A stretch of DNA of 64,000 bases from Bradyrhizobium sp. Y36 (GTDB lineage: Bacteria > Pseudomonadota > Alphaproteobacteria > Rhizobiales > Xanthobacteraceae), in assembly GCF_002531575.1 (NCBI RefSeq), contig NZ_NWTI01000022.1:1-64000 (forward strand). The letters run 5' to 3'. Shown here one piece after another: positions 51,633 through 61,123 of the stretch. Positions within the stretch are counted from its first letter, which is position 1. Each line of letters starts with the position of its first letter. A program made the position numbers and the translations under genes. The notes below the pieces were generated by a model. It was not told where the DNA came from, ran no database searches, and saw only the letters and a program-made list of their open reading frames with translations.

Positions 51633-52960
51633 ACGCTTCCCCTGACAGCGCGAAGACGCCGCTCGGCGAATTGATCGGGCGGCTGTCGGCCCTGCATCAG
51701 AAGCGCATCGATCTCGGCCTCGAGCGGATGCATCGCCTGCTCGAGCGGCTCGGCCACCCCGAACGCAAGCTGCCGCCGGTGATCCACGTCGCCGGCACCA
51801 ACGGCAAGGGCTCGACCGTTGCCTATCTGCGCGCGACGTTGGAGGCGGCGGGCTTGCGCGTCCACGCCTACACCTCGCCCTACCTCGTCCACATCAACGA
51901 ATGTTTCCGGCTCGGCGGGGTGCTCGTCGGCGACGATGAGTTGCGCGCGGCGCTGGAAGAGGTCGAGCGCGTCAATGCCGGAGAGCCGGCAACGGTGTTC
52001 GAGCTGAAGACCGCCGCGGCTTTTATTTTGTTCGCGCAAAACCCCGCCGATGTGGTGCTGCTTGAAGTCGGCCTCGGCGGTCGGCTCGATTCGACCAATG
52101 TCGTCGATGCGCCTGCGGCGTGCGTGATCACGCCGGTCAGCATGGACCATATGGATTTCCTGGGGGATACGCTGGCGTCGATCGCCGGCGAGAAGGCCGC
52201 GATCATCAAGCGCGGCGTGCCCGCGATTTGCGCCGAGCAGATGCCGGAGGCGATGGCGGTGATCGAGGCGCAGGCCAAGCGCGTGCGCGCGCCGCTGTTT
52301 GCCGCGAACGAGAGCTGGCACGTCAATGTCGAGCGTGGTCGCCTGGTCTATTCCGACGACCGCGGCCTGATGGACCTTCCGGCGCCGCGTCTGTTCGGCC
52401 GCCACCAATTCGCAAATGCCGGCCTTGCCGTCGCAACGTTGCGCGCGATCCCCCATTTCAAGGTGAGCCAGGCCGCGTTCGAGGCCGGCATCGTCGGTGC
52501 CGAATGGCCGGCGCGGATGCAGCGCATCACCTCGGGTGAGCTGCTCGCGTGGGGTCCGCAAGGTTCGGAAATCTGGCTCGACGGCGGTCACAATGCCGAG
52601 GGCGGCCGCGTCGCCGCGGCCGCGCTCGGCGATCTCGAAGAGCGGGTGTCGCGGCCGCTGGTGGTCGTCGCGGGCATGATGGCCAACAAGGACGCGCAGG
52701 GTTTCCTTGCCAATTTCGCCGGCCTCACCCGTCACATCATCGCGGTGCCGATTCCCGACACGGAGAATGCGATGCCGGTCGATCGGCTTGCGGATACCGC
52801 GCGCAGCCTCGGCATGCGCGTCGAGATCGCACCCGGCATCGAAGCCGCGCTGCGCGGCCTGTCGAAGCTCGCCTACGAGGTGCCGCCGCGCATTCTGATC
52901 ACTGGCTCGCTGTATCTGGCCGGCCACGTGCTTGCGATCAACGGCACGCCTCCTGCATAG
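51629..52960 (+). CDS. folC: Bifunctional folylpolyglutamate synthase/dihydrofolate synthase
   Basis: FolC adds glutamate to dihydropteroate and then to folates. The 443-residue Mur-ligase-like protein has the P-loop HVAGTNGKGSTVAYL (about 53-67), the TSPYLVHINE segment, the linker LEVGLGGRLDSTN, and the DGGHNAEGG motif of the C-terminal domain. It begins with GTG overlapping the accD stop, so it is translationally coupled. A family B repeat begins 8 bp after its stop. Confidence 0.95.
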   Translation: MNASPDSAKTPLGELIGRLSALHQKRIDLGLERMHRLLERLGHPERKLPPVIHVAGTNGKGSTVAYLRATLEAAGLRVHAYTSPYLVHINECFRLGGVLVGDDELRAALEEVERVNAGEPATVFELKTAAAFILFAQNPADVVLLEVGLGGRLDSTNVVDAPAACVITPVSMDHMDFLGDTLASIAGEKAAIIKRGVPAICAEQMPEAMAVIEAQAKRVRAPLFAANESWHVNVERGRLVYSDDRGLMDLPAPRLFGRHQFANAGLAVATLRAIPHFKVSQAAFEAGIVGAEWPARMQRITSGELLAWGPQGSEIWLDGGHNAEGGRVAAAALGDLEERVSRPLVVVAGMMANKDAQGFLANFAGLTRHIIAVPIPDTENAMPVDRLADTARSLGMRVEIAPGIEAALRGLSKLAYEVPPRILITGSLYLAGHVLAINGTPPA

Positions 52961-52968
52961 CTGATCGC

Positions 52969-53055
52969 GTAGCCCGGATGGAGCGCAGCGCAATCCGGGA
53001 ATCGTGCCATAGGCGCTGAAGGCCCCGGATTACGCTGCGCTCCATCCAGGCTACG
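52969..53055. repeat. Palindromic repeat, family B (paired form)
   Basis: This is the second full copy of the element at 45671-45760: GTAGCCCGGATGGAGCGCAG at the left end, CGCTCCATCCAGGCTAC at the right, with a similar middle (GCCCCGGATTACGC). Its right end runs into the ribosome-binding site of the next gene, whose ATG is 10 bp further on. Confidence 0.75.
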
Positions 53056-53065
53056 GGAGTGCCCA

Positions 53066-53806
53066 ATGCGTTTTGCCGCCATCGCCGACGTCCACGGCAA
53101 CTACCTCGCGCTGGAGGCGGTGCTCGCCGACATCCGCGCACGCGATATCACCGACATCGTCAATCTCGGCGACATGCTCAGCGGTCCGCTCGACGCACGC
53201 CGCACCATCGAGATGCTGATGCCGCTCGATGCCGTGCACGTGCTCGGCAACCATGACCGCTATCTGCTCGACCGTCCGCCGGAGAAGATGGGTTCGTGGG
53301 ATCGTCCCGCCCATGCGGCGCTCAACGCCGCGCAGCTCGACTGGCTGCGCGCGCAACCGATGACGCGGGTGTTTCGCGACCAGGTGTTCCTCTGCCATGC
53401 GACGCCCGGGAACGACGAAGTCTATTGGCTCGACACCGTGTACCCCGACGGCGCGGTGGCGCTGTCGCCGCTTGATCGCATCGAGCAGTTCGCGTTGGGC
53501 ATCAATCAATCCCTGATCCTCTGCGCCCACACCCATCTCGCCCGTGCCGTGCGTCTGCGCGACGGCCGGCTGATCGTCAATCCCGGCAGCGTCGGCAGCC
53601 CCGGTTATCGCGACAAGCACCCGGTCCCGCATGTCGTCGAGGCCGGCACGCCGCACGCGCGCTATGCGATCCTCGAGCTGACGAACGGAAGTTGGCAAGT
53701 GACGTTCCGCAGCATCGTCTATGACCACGAGGCGATGGCCGCGCTCGCCCGCCGCAACAATCAGCCGGAGCTCGCGAACGCGCTGGCGACGGGCTGGATC
53801 GCGTAG
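53066..53806 (+). CDS. Metallophosphoesterase (YfcE/MJ0936-type)
   Basis: The 246-residue protein has all the dinuclear metal motifs of calcineurin-like phosphoesterases: IADVHGN (6-12), GDMLSGPLD, LGNHDRY, LCHATPGND and CAHTHLAR, then a C-terminal NPGSVGSPGYRDKH. It resembles phosphodiesterases of the YfcE group, but its physiological substrate is unknown. The gene sits right behind a repeat whose end supplies GGGAG as ribosome-binding site. It converges on trxA with a shared hairpin between. Confidence 0.88.
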   Translation: MRFAAIADVHGNYLALEAVLADIRARDITDIVNLGDMLSGPLDARRTIEMLMPLDAVHVLGNHDRYLLDRPPEKMGSWDRPAHAALNAAQLDWLRAQPMTRVFRDQVFLCHATPGNDEVYWLDTVYPDGAVALSPLDRIEQFALGINQSLILCAHTHLARAVRLRDGRLIVNPGSVGSPGYRDKHPVPHVVEAGTPHARYAILELTNGSWQVTFRSIVYDHEAMAALARRNNQPELANALATGWIA

Positions 53807-53811
53807 CGCAA

Positions 53812-53842
53812 AACAAAACGGCCGGCGTGACGCCGGCCGTTG
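53812..53842 (-). terminator. Intrinsic terminator of trxA
   Basis: AACGGCCGGCG (53817-53827) pairs with CGCCGGCCGTT (53831-53841) over a 3-base loop. On the minus strand it is followed by TTTGTTTTG, a good U-run for trxA, which ends 27 bp away. On the plus strand no U-run follows, but the hairpin could still help the phosphoesterase mRNA. Confidence 0.8.
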
Positions 53843-53868
53843 CACAAACTCTTCGGAGGCGCTGCGGA

Positions 53869-54189
53869 TCACACCGCCGACGTGATCCACTGCTGCAGCT
53901 TCGCCTTCGGCGCGGCGCCGACCTGGCGGGAGGCCATCTCGCCGCCCTTGAAGATCATGAGAGTCGGGATCGACATCACGCCGTACTTGGAGGCGGTCTT
54001 CGGGCTCTCGTCGACGTTGAGCTTCACGATCTTGACCTTGTCCCCCATCGCGCCGGCGATCTCGTCGAGGGCGGGTGCGATCATGCGGCAGGGGCCGCAC
54101 CACTCGGCCCAGAAATCGACGACCACGGGGCCGTTCGCCTTGAGCACTTCGGCTTCGAAATCGGTGTCAGAAACCTTGCCAACGGCCAT
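53869..54189 (-). CDS. trxA: Thioredoxin
   Basis: The 106-residue protein is a classical thioredoxin 1: the active site WCGPC (Cys31 and Cys34) lies in VDFWAEWCGPCRM, and the cis-Pro is in SIPTLMIF. It donates electrons to ribonucleotide reductase, peroxiredoxins and other targets, reduced by thioredoxin reductase. The gene is the last of the addB-addA-trxA set on the minus strand; 68 bp separate it from addA. Confidence 0.96.
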   Translation of the reverse strand: MAVGKVSDTDFEAEVLKANGPVVVDFWAEWCGPCRMIAPALDEIAGAMGDKVKIVKLNVDESPKTASKYGVMSIPTLMIFKGGEMASRQVGAAPKAKLQQWITSAV

Positions 54190-54257
54190 TGGGAGTACCT
54201 CACTCGGTTGAAAGAATCGGCGCGCACGGGAATCGCGCCCGGGATCATGGGGTCAAC

Positions 54258-57200
54258 CTATGAACGGCTCCTTGCCGGGTCAAGGACGCTCACACCGAGA
54301 TGAAGGGATGCCAGCGCCGCGTCCAGCGCGGGGGCTGAAATCTCCATATATTCAAGGGCCTCGGTCCAGAGCAGGACAGCCCGGATGGGCTTTTGGGGAT
54401 AAAGCCGCGTCAGCACCGCCCGGTACAGCGCAAGCTGCCGGACATAGGCGACAGGCGCTTCAGCCGCGCTCTTCGGCGCGGCCTGGTTGGTCTTGAAATC
54501 GACGATCAGAACCTCATCCGGCCGAACGACCAGCCGGTCGATCTGCCCCGAAACCAATGCCGGGGCGCGGCCCGGTCGCTCCAGCCGGCCGGCGATGGCG
54601 GCTTCCGCCCGGCTGCCATTGGCAAAGACCGCTGCAAAGCGCGGCTCGATGATCAAGGCGAGCACTTTGTCGGCCAGCGCGGTGCGATCGGCTTCCGCCC
54701 AGTCCGCAGCGTTGCGCGCCATGAAGCCGAGCGCGGCCTCGCGCCGGCGCTCCGGGGCGATCTCAGGCAGGGATTGCAGCAGCCGGTGCACCAGCGTGCC
54801 ACGCTGCAATGCGAGCGCGCGGGACTGGACCGACTCGCCTGATCGTACACTGCGTCCCGCCTCAGCCGACTGGCCGGACGGGCGCACGGGCTCGTCCTCG
54901 ACGGCTTCACGCGGAGCCCGCGTTCGCAGCCAGTCCGGCAACGCGACTGTTGCGTCCACGGACGCCGCCGGCGTGCCCAGCGCCGCCACATCTTCCGGAC
55001 GGGCGAATCGGGTGACCTTGCCGAACGGCGTCTCGATGATTTGCTTGTCCAGGCCCGAGCCGGCGAGCCCGGTGTCGATGAGGTCATACCAGCTCAGCTT
55101 GCGAACCGTCCTCATATTGCCGGGCATGCAGCCGCCGACGATCAGCCGGTCCGCCGCGCGTGTCATCGCGACATAAAGCAGGCGGCGATACTCGTCCTCG
55201 GTCTCCTCGAGCATGGCCTTGCGCGCGTCCGCGACGGGCTTGGGGTCGTCGGCCTTGCGGCCGGCCCAGACCACGACCTCGCCGCCGTTGCCGCGCGGCA
55301 CGTGGATCAGCCGCACCCGCTGCGAATCTGCGGGGGACGACGTCGTGTCGACCATGAACACGACTGAAGCCTCGAGGCCCTTGGCGCCGTGCACGGTCAT
55401 CACCCGCACCTCGTCGCGCGAGATCTCCATGTCGCGCTTCACCTCGGTGTCGGCCGAGCGCAGCCAGGCCATGAAGCCCTGCAGCGAGGCCGGCGCCTTG
55501 CGCTCATAGTTCAGCGCCAGCTCCAGGAACTCGTCGAGCGCGTCGTTGGCCTCATGGCCGAGACGGCGCAGAATGCGTGCACGACCGCCGTCGCCGCCGA
55601 GCAGCCAGGCGTAGAAGGCGAATGGCGTCTCCTCGCGGGCGCGCATCTCGCAGGCTTCGAGGCGCCGCAGCACGGTTGCGAACCTCTCGCTTCCGGCCGC
55701 ATGCTCACCGAGCGCGCGGCGCAGCGAACCCTTGCGGCTATGGGCGAGCTGAAACAGATCGTCGTCGTCGAGGCCAAACAGTGGGCTCTTCAGCGCCACC
55801 GCCAGCGCCAGATCGTCCTGCGGCAGCAGCAGAGCATCCGCGAGGTTCATCAGATCGATGATGCCGATGTGCTCGGTCAGCTTCAACCGGTCGGCACCGG
55901 CGACCGGAACGCCCGCGTGCTTCAGCGCCTGGATCACGGCGTCGAACGCATTGCCGCGGCGGCGCACCAGGATCAGCATGTCGCCATAGCGCAGCGGCCG
56001 GCGCTCGCCCGCATGTCCGGTCAGCGTGCCGCTCTCGACCAGCCGCTTGATCTCGGCCTGGATGCGGCGGGCAAGCTTGACCTCGGGGCTCGTGGCGGCG
56101 ACGCCGTCGAATGGCGCGCGCCAGCCCTCGATCTCCTGCCGGTCGTCGGCTTCCGCGAGATCCCAGAGCTCGACAACGCTCGGACCGGCATCGCTGAGCG
56201 AATTGTGCAGCGGGTGGCCGATGTCGATCGAATGGATGCTCTTGTAGATCTGGGGATCGCGGAAGACGTGGTCGACCGAGTGCAGGATCGTGGCGCCCGA
56301 GCGAAACGAATAGGTGAAGGCGACCGGGTCGAACTTGAGCCCGGCAGATTTGAACTTGCGGTCCAACTCCCGCTTGCGCGCATCGAATTCGTGCGGGTCG
56401 GCCCCCTGGAACGAGAAGATCGACTGCTTCTCGTCGCCGACGGCGAAGACGGTGCGGCTCAGTCCCTCGCGCGCGCCTTCTCCGGCGGTGAACTCGGAGA
56501 TGATGTGCGCGACGATATCCCATTGCCGCGGGCTGGTGTCCTGCGCCTCGTCGATCAGGACGTGATCGACGCCGCGGTCGAGCTTGTAATGCACCCATCC
56601 CGAGGAGACGCGGTTCAGCATCGCCAGCGTCTTGTCGATGAGGTCGTCGTAGTCGAGCAGGCCGCGCTCCTGCTTCTCGCGGCGATAGTTCGCGGCGGCC
56701 GCGGTCGCGATATGCAGCAGGGCCGCGGTGCGGTCGCGCATGGTCACGGCGCGGCGCTTCTCGACCAATCCGCTGAGGCGCTGCGCCTCGTTCTCGAACA
56801 GGCGCGCGACCGAGGGATTGTGCTCGCCGAACTTCTTGGTCAGCACCGCCTTGCGCGGCAGCTTTTCGTCGGTGAGGAAGACGCCGAGATAGGCGTCGAC
56901 CTGCGCCGCGCCCGAAAACACTTTTGCCTCGCGAAGTCGGCGCGCCTGGTCGTTGTCGGACTTGCTGCCGTCCTCGAGCGCAAAGGCGATGTCGTCCCAG
57001 CGCGAGCGCGGCAAATACGGGCCGTCGAGAATCTCTGTTTCGACGTCCTCGATGCGGTCGCTTGCGCTCACGCCCAGCGTCGCCGCCATCTGCGCGGCAG
57101 CAGCCTCCGCGTCGCCGGCTTCGTCGGTCCAGGCCATGAAATGGTCACGGCTCAGGCAAGCCTCGCGCACGACTTCCTTGAAGGTGACGTCGGCGGCGCT

Positions 57201-57767
57201 CGCCATCGCCGTCAGCAGTGCGCGGCCGGTGACGCTGTCGGGGGCGCGCGCGGCCTCCAGCAGCACCTTCAGATTGGCGCGCTCCATCATGTCGGTCTGG
57301 TCGCGCTCGTCGATGACGGCAAAGCGCGCGGGAACGTTGGCCTCGAACGGAAACTGCTGGAGCAGGCGAGTGCAGAGCGCGTGGATGGTCTGCACCTTCA
57401 AGCCGCCCGGCGTCTCCAGCGCGCAGGCGAACAGCTTTCGCGCTTCGCGGCGTATTTTTCGATCAGGATGGGGAATGCCGACCGCCTTGATCGCCGCGTC
57501 GAGCGCGGTGTCGTCCAGCGTCACCCAATGACCGAGCGTGGTGAACACGCGCTCGGCCATGTTGGCGGCGGCGGCCTTGGTGAAGGTGATGCAGAGGATC
57601 TTTTCCGGCGGCACGCCTGACAGCAGCAGGCGGATCACGCGCTGCACCAGCACGTGCGTCTTGCCCGAGCCGGCATTGGCCGACACAAAGGCCGACGCGG
57701 TCGGATCGGAGGCACGCGCCTGCCGCGCGCGCACCTCGTCCGGGATGGGGCGCGGCAGCTTCACCAT
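54258..57767 (-). CDS. addA: Double-strand break repair helicase AddA
   Basis: AddA and AddB form the alphaproteobacterial counterpart of RecBCD. The ATG at 57767 (MVKLPRPIPDEVRARQ) gives 1169 residues. The UvrD-type helicase motifs are plain: SANAGSGKT (Walker A), DYDDLIDKTLA, VLIDEAQDT (Walker B), VGDEKQSIFSFQGADP and VMTVHGAKGLE. The C-terminal PD-(D/E)XK nuclease domain has SGQIDRLVV and VLIVDFKTNQ. Its start overlaps the end of addB by 7 nt, so the two subunits are made together. Confidence 0.95.
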   Translation of the reverse strand: MVKLPRPIPDEVRARQARASDPTASAFVSANAGSGKTHVLVQRVIRLLLSGVPPEKILCITFTKAAAANMAERVFTTLGHWVTLDDTALDAAIKAVGIPHPDRKIRREARKLFACALETPGGLKVQTIHALCTRLLQQFPFEANVPARFAVIDERDQTDMMERANLKVLLEAARAPDSVTGRALLTAMASAADVTFKEVVREACLSRDHFMAWTDEAGDAEAAAAQMAATLGVSASDRIEDVETEILDGPYLPRSRWDDIAFALEDGSKSDNDQARRLREAKVFSGAAQVDAYLGVFLTDEKLPRKAVLTKKFGEHNPSVARLFENEAQRLSGLVEKRRAVTMRDRTAALLHIATAAAANYRREKQERGLLDYDDLIDKTLAMLNRVSSGWVHYKLDRGVDHVLIDEAQDTSPRQWDIVAHIISEFTAGEGAREGLSRTVFAVGDEKQSIFSFQGADPHEFDARKRELDRKFKSAGLKFDPVAFTYSFRSGATILHSVDHVFRDPQIYKSIHSIDIGHPLHNSLSDAGPSVVELWDLAEADDRQEIEGWRAPFDGVAATSPEVKLARRIQAEIKRLVESGTLTGHAGERRPLRYGDMLILVRRRGNAFDAVIQALKHAGVPVAGADRLKLTEHIGIIDLMNLADALLLPQDDLALAVALKSPLFGLDDDDLFQLAHSRKGSLRRALGEHAAGSERFATVLRRLEACEMRAREETPFAFYAWLLGGDGGRARILRRLGHEANDALDEFLELALNYERKAPASLQGFMAWLRSADTEVKRDMEISRDEVRVMTVHGAKGLEASVVFMVDTTSSPADSQRVRLIHVPRGNGGEVVVWAGRKADDPKPVADARKAMLEETEDEYRRLLYVAMTRAADRLIVGGCMPGNMRTVRKLSWYDLIDTGLAGSGLDKQIIETPFGKVTRFARPEDVAALGTPAASVDATVALPDWLRTRAPREAVEDEPVRPSGQSAEAGRSVRSGESVQSRALALQRGTLVHRLLQSLPEIAPERRREAALGFMARNAADWAEADRTALADKVLALIIEPRFAAVFANGSRAEAAIAGRLERPGRAPALVSGQIDRLVVRPDEVLIVDFKTNQAAPKSAAEAPVAYVRQLALYRAVLTRLYPQKPIRAVLLWTEALEYMEISAPALDAALASLHLGVSVLDPARSRS

Positions 57768-60700
57768 TCCTCGATCCCCAATCCGCCGGCCGCAGACCAT
57801 TCCTTGATCCGGGCGAGGTCGTCATAGGCGCCGTAGCGGTTCGTCCACATCGGCAGGTTCAGCGAGGTGTACGGCTGATTCTCGTCGTCGAAGGCGCGGA
57901 TCAACGCTTCCAGCTTGGCGCGCGCCTCCGCGGCCGCCGTATCCGGCGGCTGCGGCTCGTCGCCCTGCTTGTATTTGAGCTCGAGGACGCGCTCTTCGCC
58001 GGGCGGATTGTTGCCGCTCAGCCGCACATAGACGAGCTGGCTCACGGAGGAGCCCGCGTCGATGTCAGGAAACCCGCCTTCGCGGAGGATGGCGGCCTCG
58101 AGCGTGAGCTGCGGTGACAGGCCCATGCGCACCTGCTTGCCGGTCGGCGGCTGCCCGGTCTTGTAGTCGAGGATGGCGTAGCCGCCGCCCTGGCGCCGCT
58201 CGATGCGGTCGGCGCGGGCGGAGAGGCGGAAGCTGCGCTCGTCGTCGAGCCTGATCGAAATCTCGCCGCGGGTCTCCGCATTGATTGCCTCGATCGCCGC
58301 GCGCCGCGCGGTCTCCCATTCGCCGAACCAGCGCGCGATGCGCTGGAACCGCGGCCACCACAGCGCCCGCGCCTCCGGACGTTCCATCAGCGGCGCAAAA
58401 TGCTTTTCGCCGATCGCGCGCAACACGCGAGCGGGATCGTCGGGCAGCCGCGTCGCGTAGCTTTCGGTGAACTCGCCGATCGCCTCGTGGATCGCCGAGC
58501 CCCGGTCGGCGGCCGAGAGCGGCATATCGACGGGGTCGAGCGCATCCAGCCGCAGGATGTACTTTGCGTAGATCGTATAGGGATCGCGCAGCCAGTCCTC
58601 GATTGCGGTGACCGACATCTTCAATGGCCGCGTCGCGCGCGGCGGCCGCGGCTCGGGCTGCTTGATCGGCTCGACCTTGTCGGGCTGGTCCAGCGCACCC
58701 GCGAACTGCGCGTATTTTTCGCCGGCGCGAACCGCTGTCTTCCAGAGCTCGTCGCCCGCGACCGCCTCCAGCCGATGCAGGAAGCGCGAAGCCACTGCCG
58801 GCGCGCCGCCGGCCTTGGCGGAATGGGTGAGGATCACCTCGCCGCCACCGAGCAGCTGCGCGAAGTCATGGGCGGAAAGGCCGATGCGTCGCTCTGGCAG
58901 GTCGAGACCAAGCTCATGCCGCATCGGCCGGCTCAGCCAGGGATCGATGCGCGGCGCCGGCGGCCAGACGCCCTCGATCAAACCGCCGACGATGATGCGG
59001 TCGGCCTGCATCAGACGCGATTCCAGCGGGCCGTAAATCTGCAAGCGCGCGCCGGGCCTATCCCGCCGCCGCACGGCGCGATCGCCGAAGGCGGTCTGGA
59101 ACAGGTCAGGATAGTCGGGCAGCGGCACCATCAATCCGCTGGCCGTGCCGCCGCGCAGGAGATCGTCGAAGGCGGCAGCGAGCGCAAGGCCTTCGCGCTC
59201 CTCGAAAGCGAGCGGGATGCCCTGCTCGTCGCGCGACAGCGCGATCATGGTCTCGCGATGCCGGTGCGCGAACTCGGCGAAGTCGTATGGCTTCGACGGC
59301 GGCAGGCTCTCGATCGGCGCAAGGGCCTTTTGCAAGGCATCGATCAATGCCTGGATGTGATCGAGATCCTCGGCCTTGAGCCTTGCGCGCGGTTCGGCGC
59401 GGTGCAGCGCGGAGGCCTCGCTGCGCCACAGCTTTGCCAGCTCCTCGCGAAAACGGTTGAATTCGCGCAGGAGACCGGCGGTCCCGGCAGGCGGACGCGT
59501 GCCACGCAAGACCGCGAGCTCGAGATTCTCGATCGCCGCCTTCCACGCGCCGGGCGCGCGGTCGAGCCGGCACAGCGGATGTTTCAGCATCGCCAGCAGC
59601 GTCGGCGGCTCCAACCCCTTCGCCGCGGCCTCTGCGGAGAGGCGTGCGAAGACCCCGGCGGAGGTTTCCATCAGCACGTCGCCGCCGGAATCGTCGAAAC
59701 TGAGGCCCCATCGGGTAAGCGCAGCCATCACGCGTCGGGCCAGCGCGCGGTCGGGCGTCACCAGCGCGGCGGACTTGTCGAGATGCCGTGCTTCGCGCAT
59801 CGCGATTGCGATCGCGAGCGCCTCCATTTCGGGATTGGGGGCCTCGACGACCGCGAGCCTTGTCATGCCGCCGGCGATCTTCGCGGCGACATCCGGCTGC
59901 TTCAGCCGGTCGTGCCAGACCTCGGTCTTGGCGGAAGGCCGCATCGATTCGGAGACAAGCAGATCGCGGCCGCCTTCTGCAGGCGGCTGGAGAATCTCGA
60001 CATCGCCGCGCTTGATGCCGAAGCGCTCCAGCAGTGCGTGCATCGCGTATTGCGGATGGTTCGATGCCGGGTGCTCCACGAATTTGCCGAACCCGTCGCG
60101 CACGCCGCCGATGCTGCGCCAGGCATCGTCGTCGAGATCGGTGTCGAGGCCGGGCAGCACCACGGCGCCATGCGGCAGCGAGGCGACGGCATGCAGGAAT
60201 TTCGCGGTGGCCGGCATCGAGCCGGTCGAACCCGCCGCGATCACCGGTCCGTGCGGATGCGCGGTCAGCCGTTTGGCTTCCGCCGCGATCAGGAGATCGC
60301 GCCGCGCCGCCGGTTCGATCCGGTTGATCTCGGCGAGATGCTGGGGCCAGGCGATGCGTGCGATGCGCAGGAATTCGAGCGAGTGCTGCCAATAGCGGTC
60401 GAGCATGTCAGGCACGAGGCCGTCGAGCGCGTTCCAGTCGACGCCGCGCGTGACCATGTCGTCGATCAGGCGCGCGAGATCGCCGGCCAGCGCCAGCGTC
60501 GAGGCGGGGCTGCCGACCACCAGCGGCGACAGCACCGGGCCCTTGGCCCAGGCGGCGACAAGCTGCGCCAGTGTCAGCCGGCGTTCGAGCTCGCCGAGCC
60601 GCGGCGGAATCTCGAGCGGCGTCGCGCCGGAAAACTGCTCGGCTTCATCGGCGAAGGCGAGCTCGTCCTCGTCGATGTCGCCGAGCGCGACGATGCGCGG

Positions 60701-60907
60701 CAGCACGACGGCATCGGTCTTCATCTCGTCGAGGAAGATCTCGCGCACGACGCGCATCGCGCGCCGCGTCGGCAGGTACAGCGTGGCGTCCGCCAGCCGC
60801 GCCGGCTCCTTGCGCGCTTCGAATCCCTCGACCAGCCGTCCCTCGAGCAGGGCCGCAACGACCGTGCGCAGGAATGGAACTGAGATGGGAACGCTGAAGA
60901 CGCGCAT
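57761..60907 (-). CDS. addB: Double-strand break repair protein AddB
   Basis: AddB is the second subunit of the AddAB helicase-nuclease; in known examples it recognises recombination hot-spot sequences and carries a second nuclease. The 1048-residue protein begins MRVFSVPISVPFLRTVVAAL, has a degenerate UvrD-like body and a C-terminal PD-(D/E)XK nuclease with YAILDYKTGQPPTGKQV. The length fits the alphaproteobacterial form (about 1,000-1,060). The gene overlaps addA and is preceded by 216 bp with a repeat. Confidence 0.95.
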   Translation of the reverse strand: MRVFSVPISVPFLRTVVAALLEGRLVEGFEARKEPARLADATLYLPTRRAMRVVREIFLDEMKTDAVVLPRIVALGDIDEDELAFADEAEQFSGATPLEIPPRLGELERRLTLAQLVAAWAKGPVLSPLVVGSPASTLALAGDLARLIDDMVTRGVDWNALDGLVPDMLDRYWQHSLEFLRIARIAWPQHLAEINRIEPAARRDLLIAAEAKRLTAHPHGPVIAAGSTGSMPATAKFLHAVASLPHGAVVLPGLDTDLDDDAWRSIGGVRDGFGKFVEHPASNHPQYAMHALLERFGIKRGDVEILQPPAEGGRDLLVSESMRPSAKTEVWHDRLKQPDVAAKIAGGMTRLAVVEAPNPEMEALAIAIAMREARHLDKSAALVTPDRALARRVMAALTRWGLSFDDSGGDVLMETSAGVFARLSAEAAAKGLEPPTLLAMLKHPLCRLDRAPGAWKAAIENLELAVLRGTRPPAGTAGLLREFNRFREELAKLWRSEASALHRAEPRARLKAEDLDHIQALIDALQKALAPIESLPPSKPYDFAEFAHRHRETMIALSRDEQGIPLAFEEREGLALAAAFDDLLRGGTASGLMVPLPDYPDLFQTAFGDRAVRRRDRPGARLQIYGPLESRLMQADRIIVGGLIEGVWPPAPRIDPWLSRPMRHELGLDLPERRIGLSAHDFAQLLGGGEVILTHSAKAGGAPAVASRFLHRLEAVAGDELWKTAVRAGEKYAQFAGALDQPDKVEPIKQPEPRPPRATRPLKMSVTAIEDWLRDPYTIYAKYILRLDALDPVDMPLSAADRGSAIHEAIGEFTESYATRLPDDPARVLRAIGEKHFAPLMERPEARALWWPRFQRIARWFGEWETARRAAIEAINAETRGEISIRLDDERSFRLSARADRIERRQGGGYAILDYKTGQPPTGKQVRMGLSPQLTLEAAILREGGFPDIDAGSSVSQLVYVRLSGNNPPGEERVLELKYKQGDEPQPPDTAAAEARAKLEALIRAFDDENQPYTSLNLPMWTNRYGAYDDLARIKEWSAAGGLGIEEW

Positions 60908-61123
60908 GAGCTGCCTGATTCGAAGGATCAGGCAATATAGGGAGGCGAGGTCGAATGGTCATGGGTGGAGGGGAGATAGTCCCCGTTGTTCGACGGACTA
61001 GGCGAGGTGCCGTAGGGTGGGCAAAGGCGCACTTGCGCCGTGCCCACGACTTTTCCCCGACGGCATCAGGTGGTGGGCACGCTTCGCTTTGCCCACCCCA
61101 CGGCACCGTCTTCGAGGCTGACC
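60908..61123. other. Intergenic region between murU and addB, mainly repeat
   Basis: No gene is seen here. A family C repeat (61007-61106) fills half; the rest (60908-61006) must hold the promoter for addB on the minus strand, unless addB depends on read-through from murU. No clean promoter was found. Confidence 0.5.
61007..61106. repeat. Interspersed inverted repeat, family C
   Basis: GTGCCGTAGGGTGGGCAAAG at the left end pairs with CTTTGCCCACCCCACGGCAC at the right, about 20 bp of near-perfect inverted repeat around a 60-bp middle that has its own repeats (GCGCACTTGCGC, TGCCCAC). From memory, the GGGTGGGCAAAG motif is a frequent dispersed element in Bradyrhizobium. Confidence 0.75.

Noticed and set aside
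55389..57620. 743-codon open frame antisense to addA
   Set aside because: This is a reverse image of the helicase coding region, with no start signal or domain.
58400..60883. 827-codon open frame antisense to addB
   Set aside because: It lies wholly within addB, and its composition (Arg, Gln, Asp and His runs) and lack of motifs mark it as a shadow frame.
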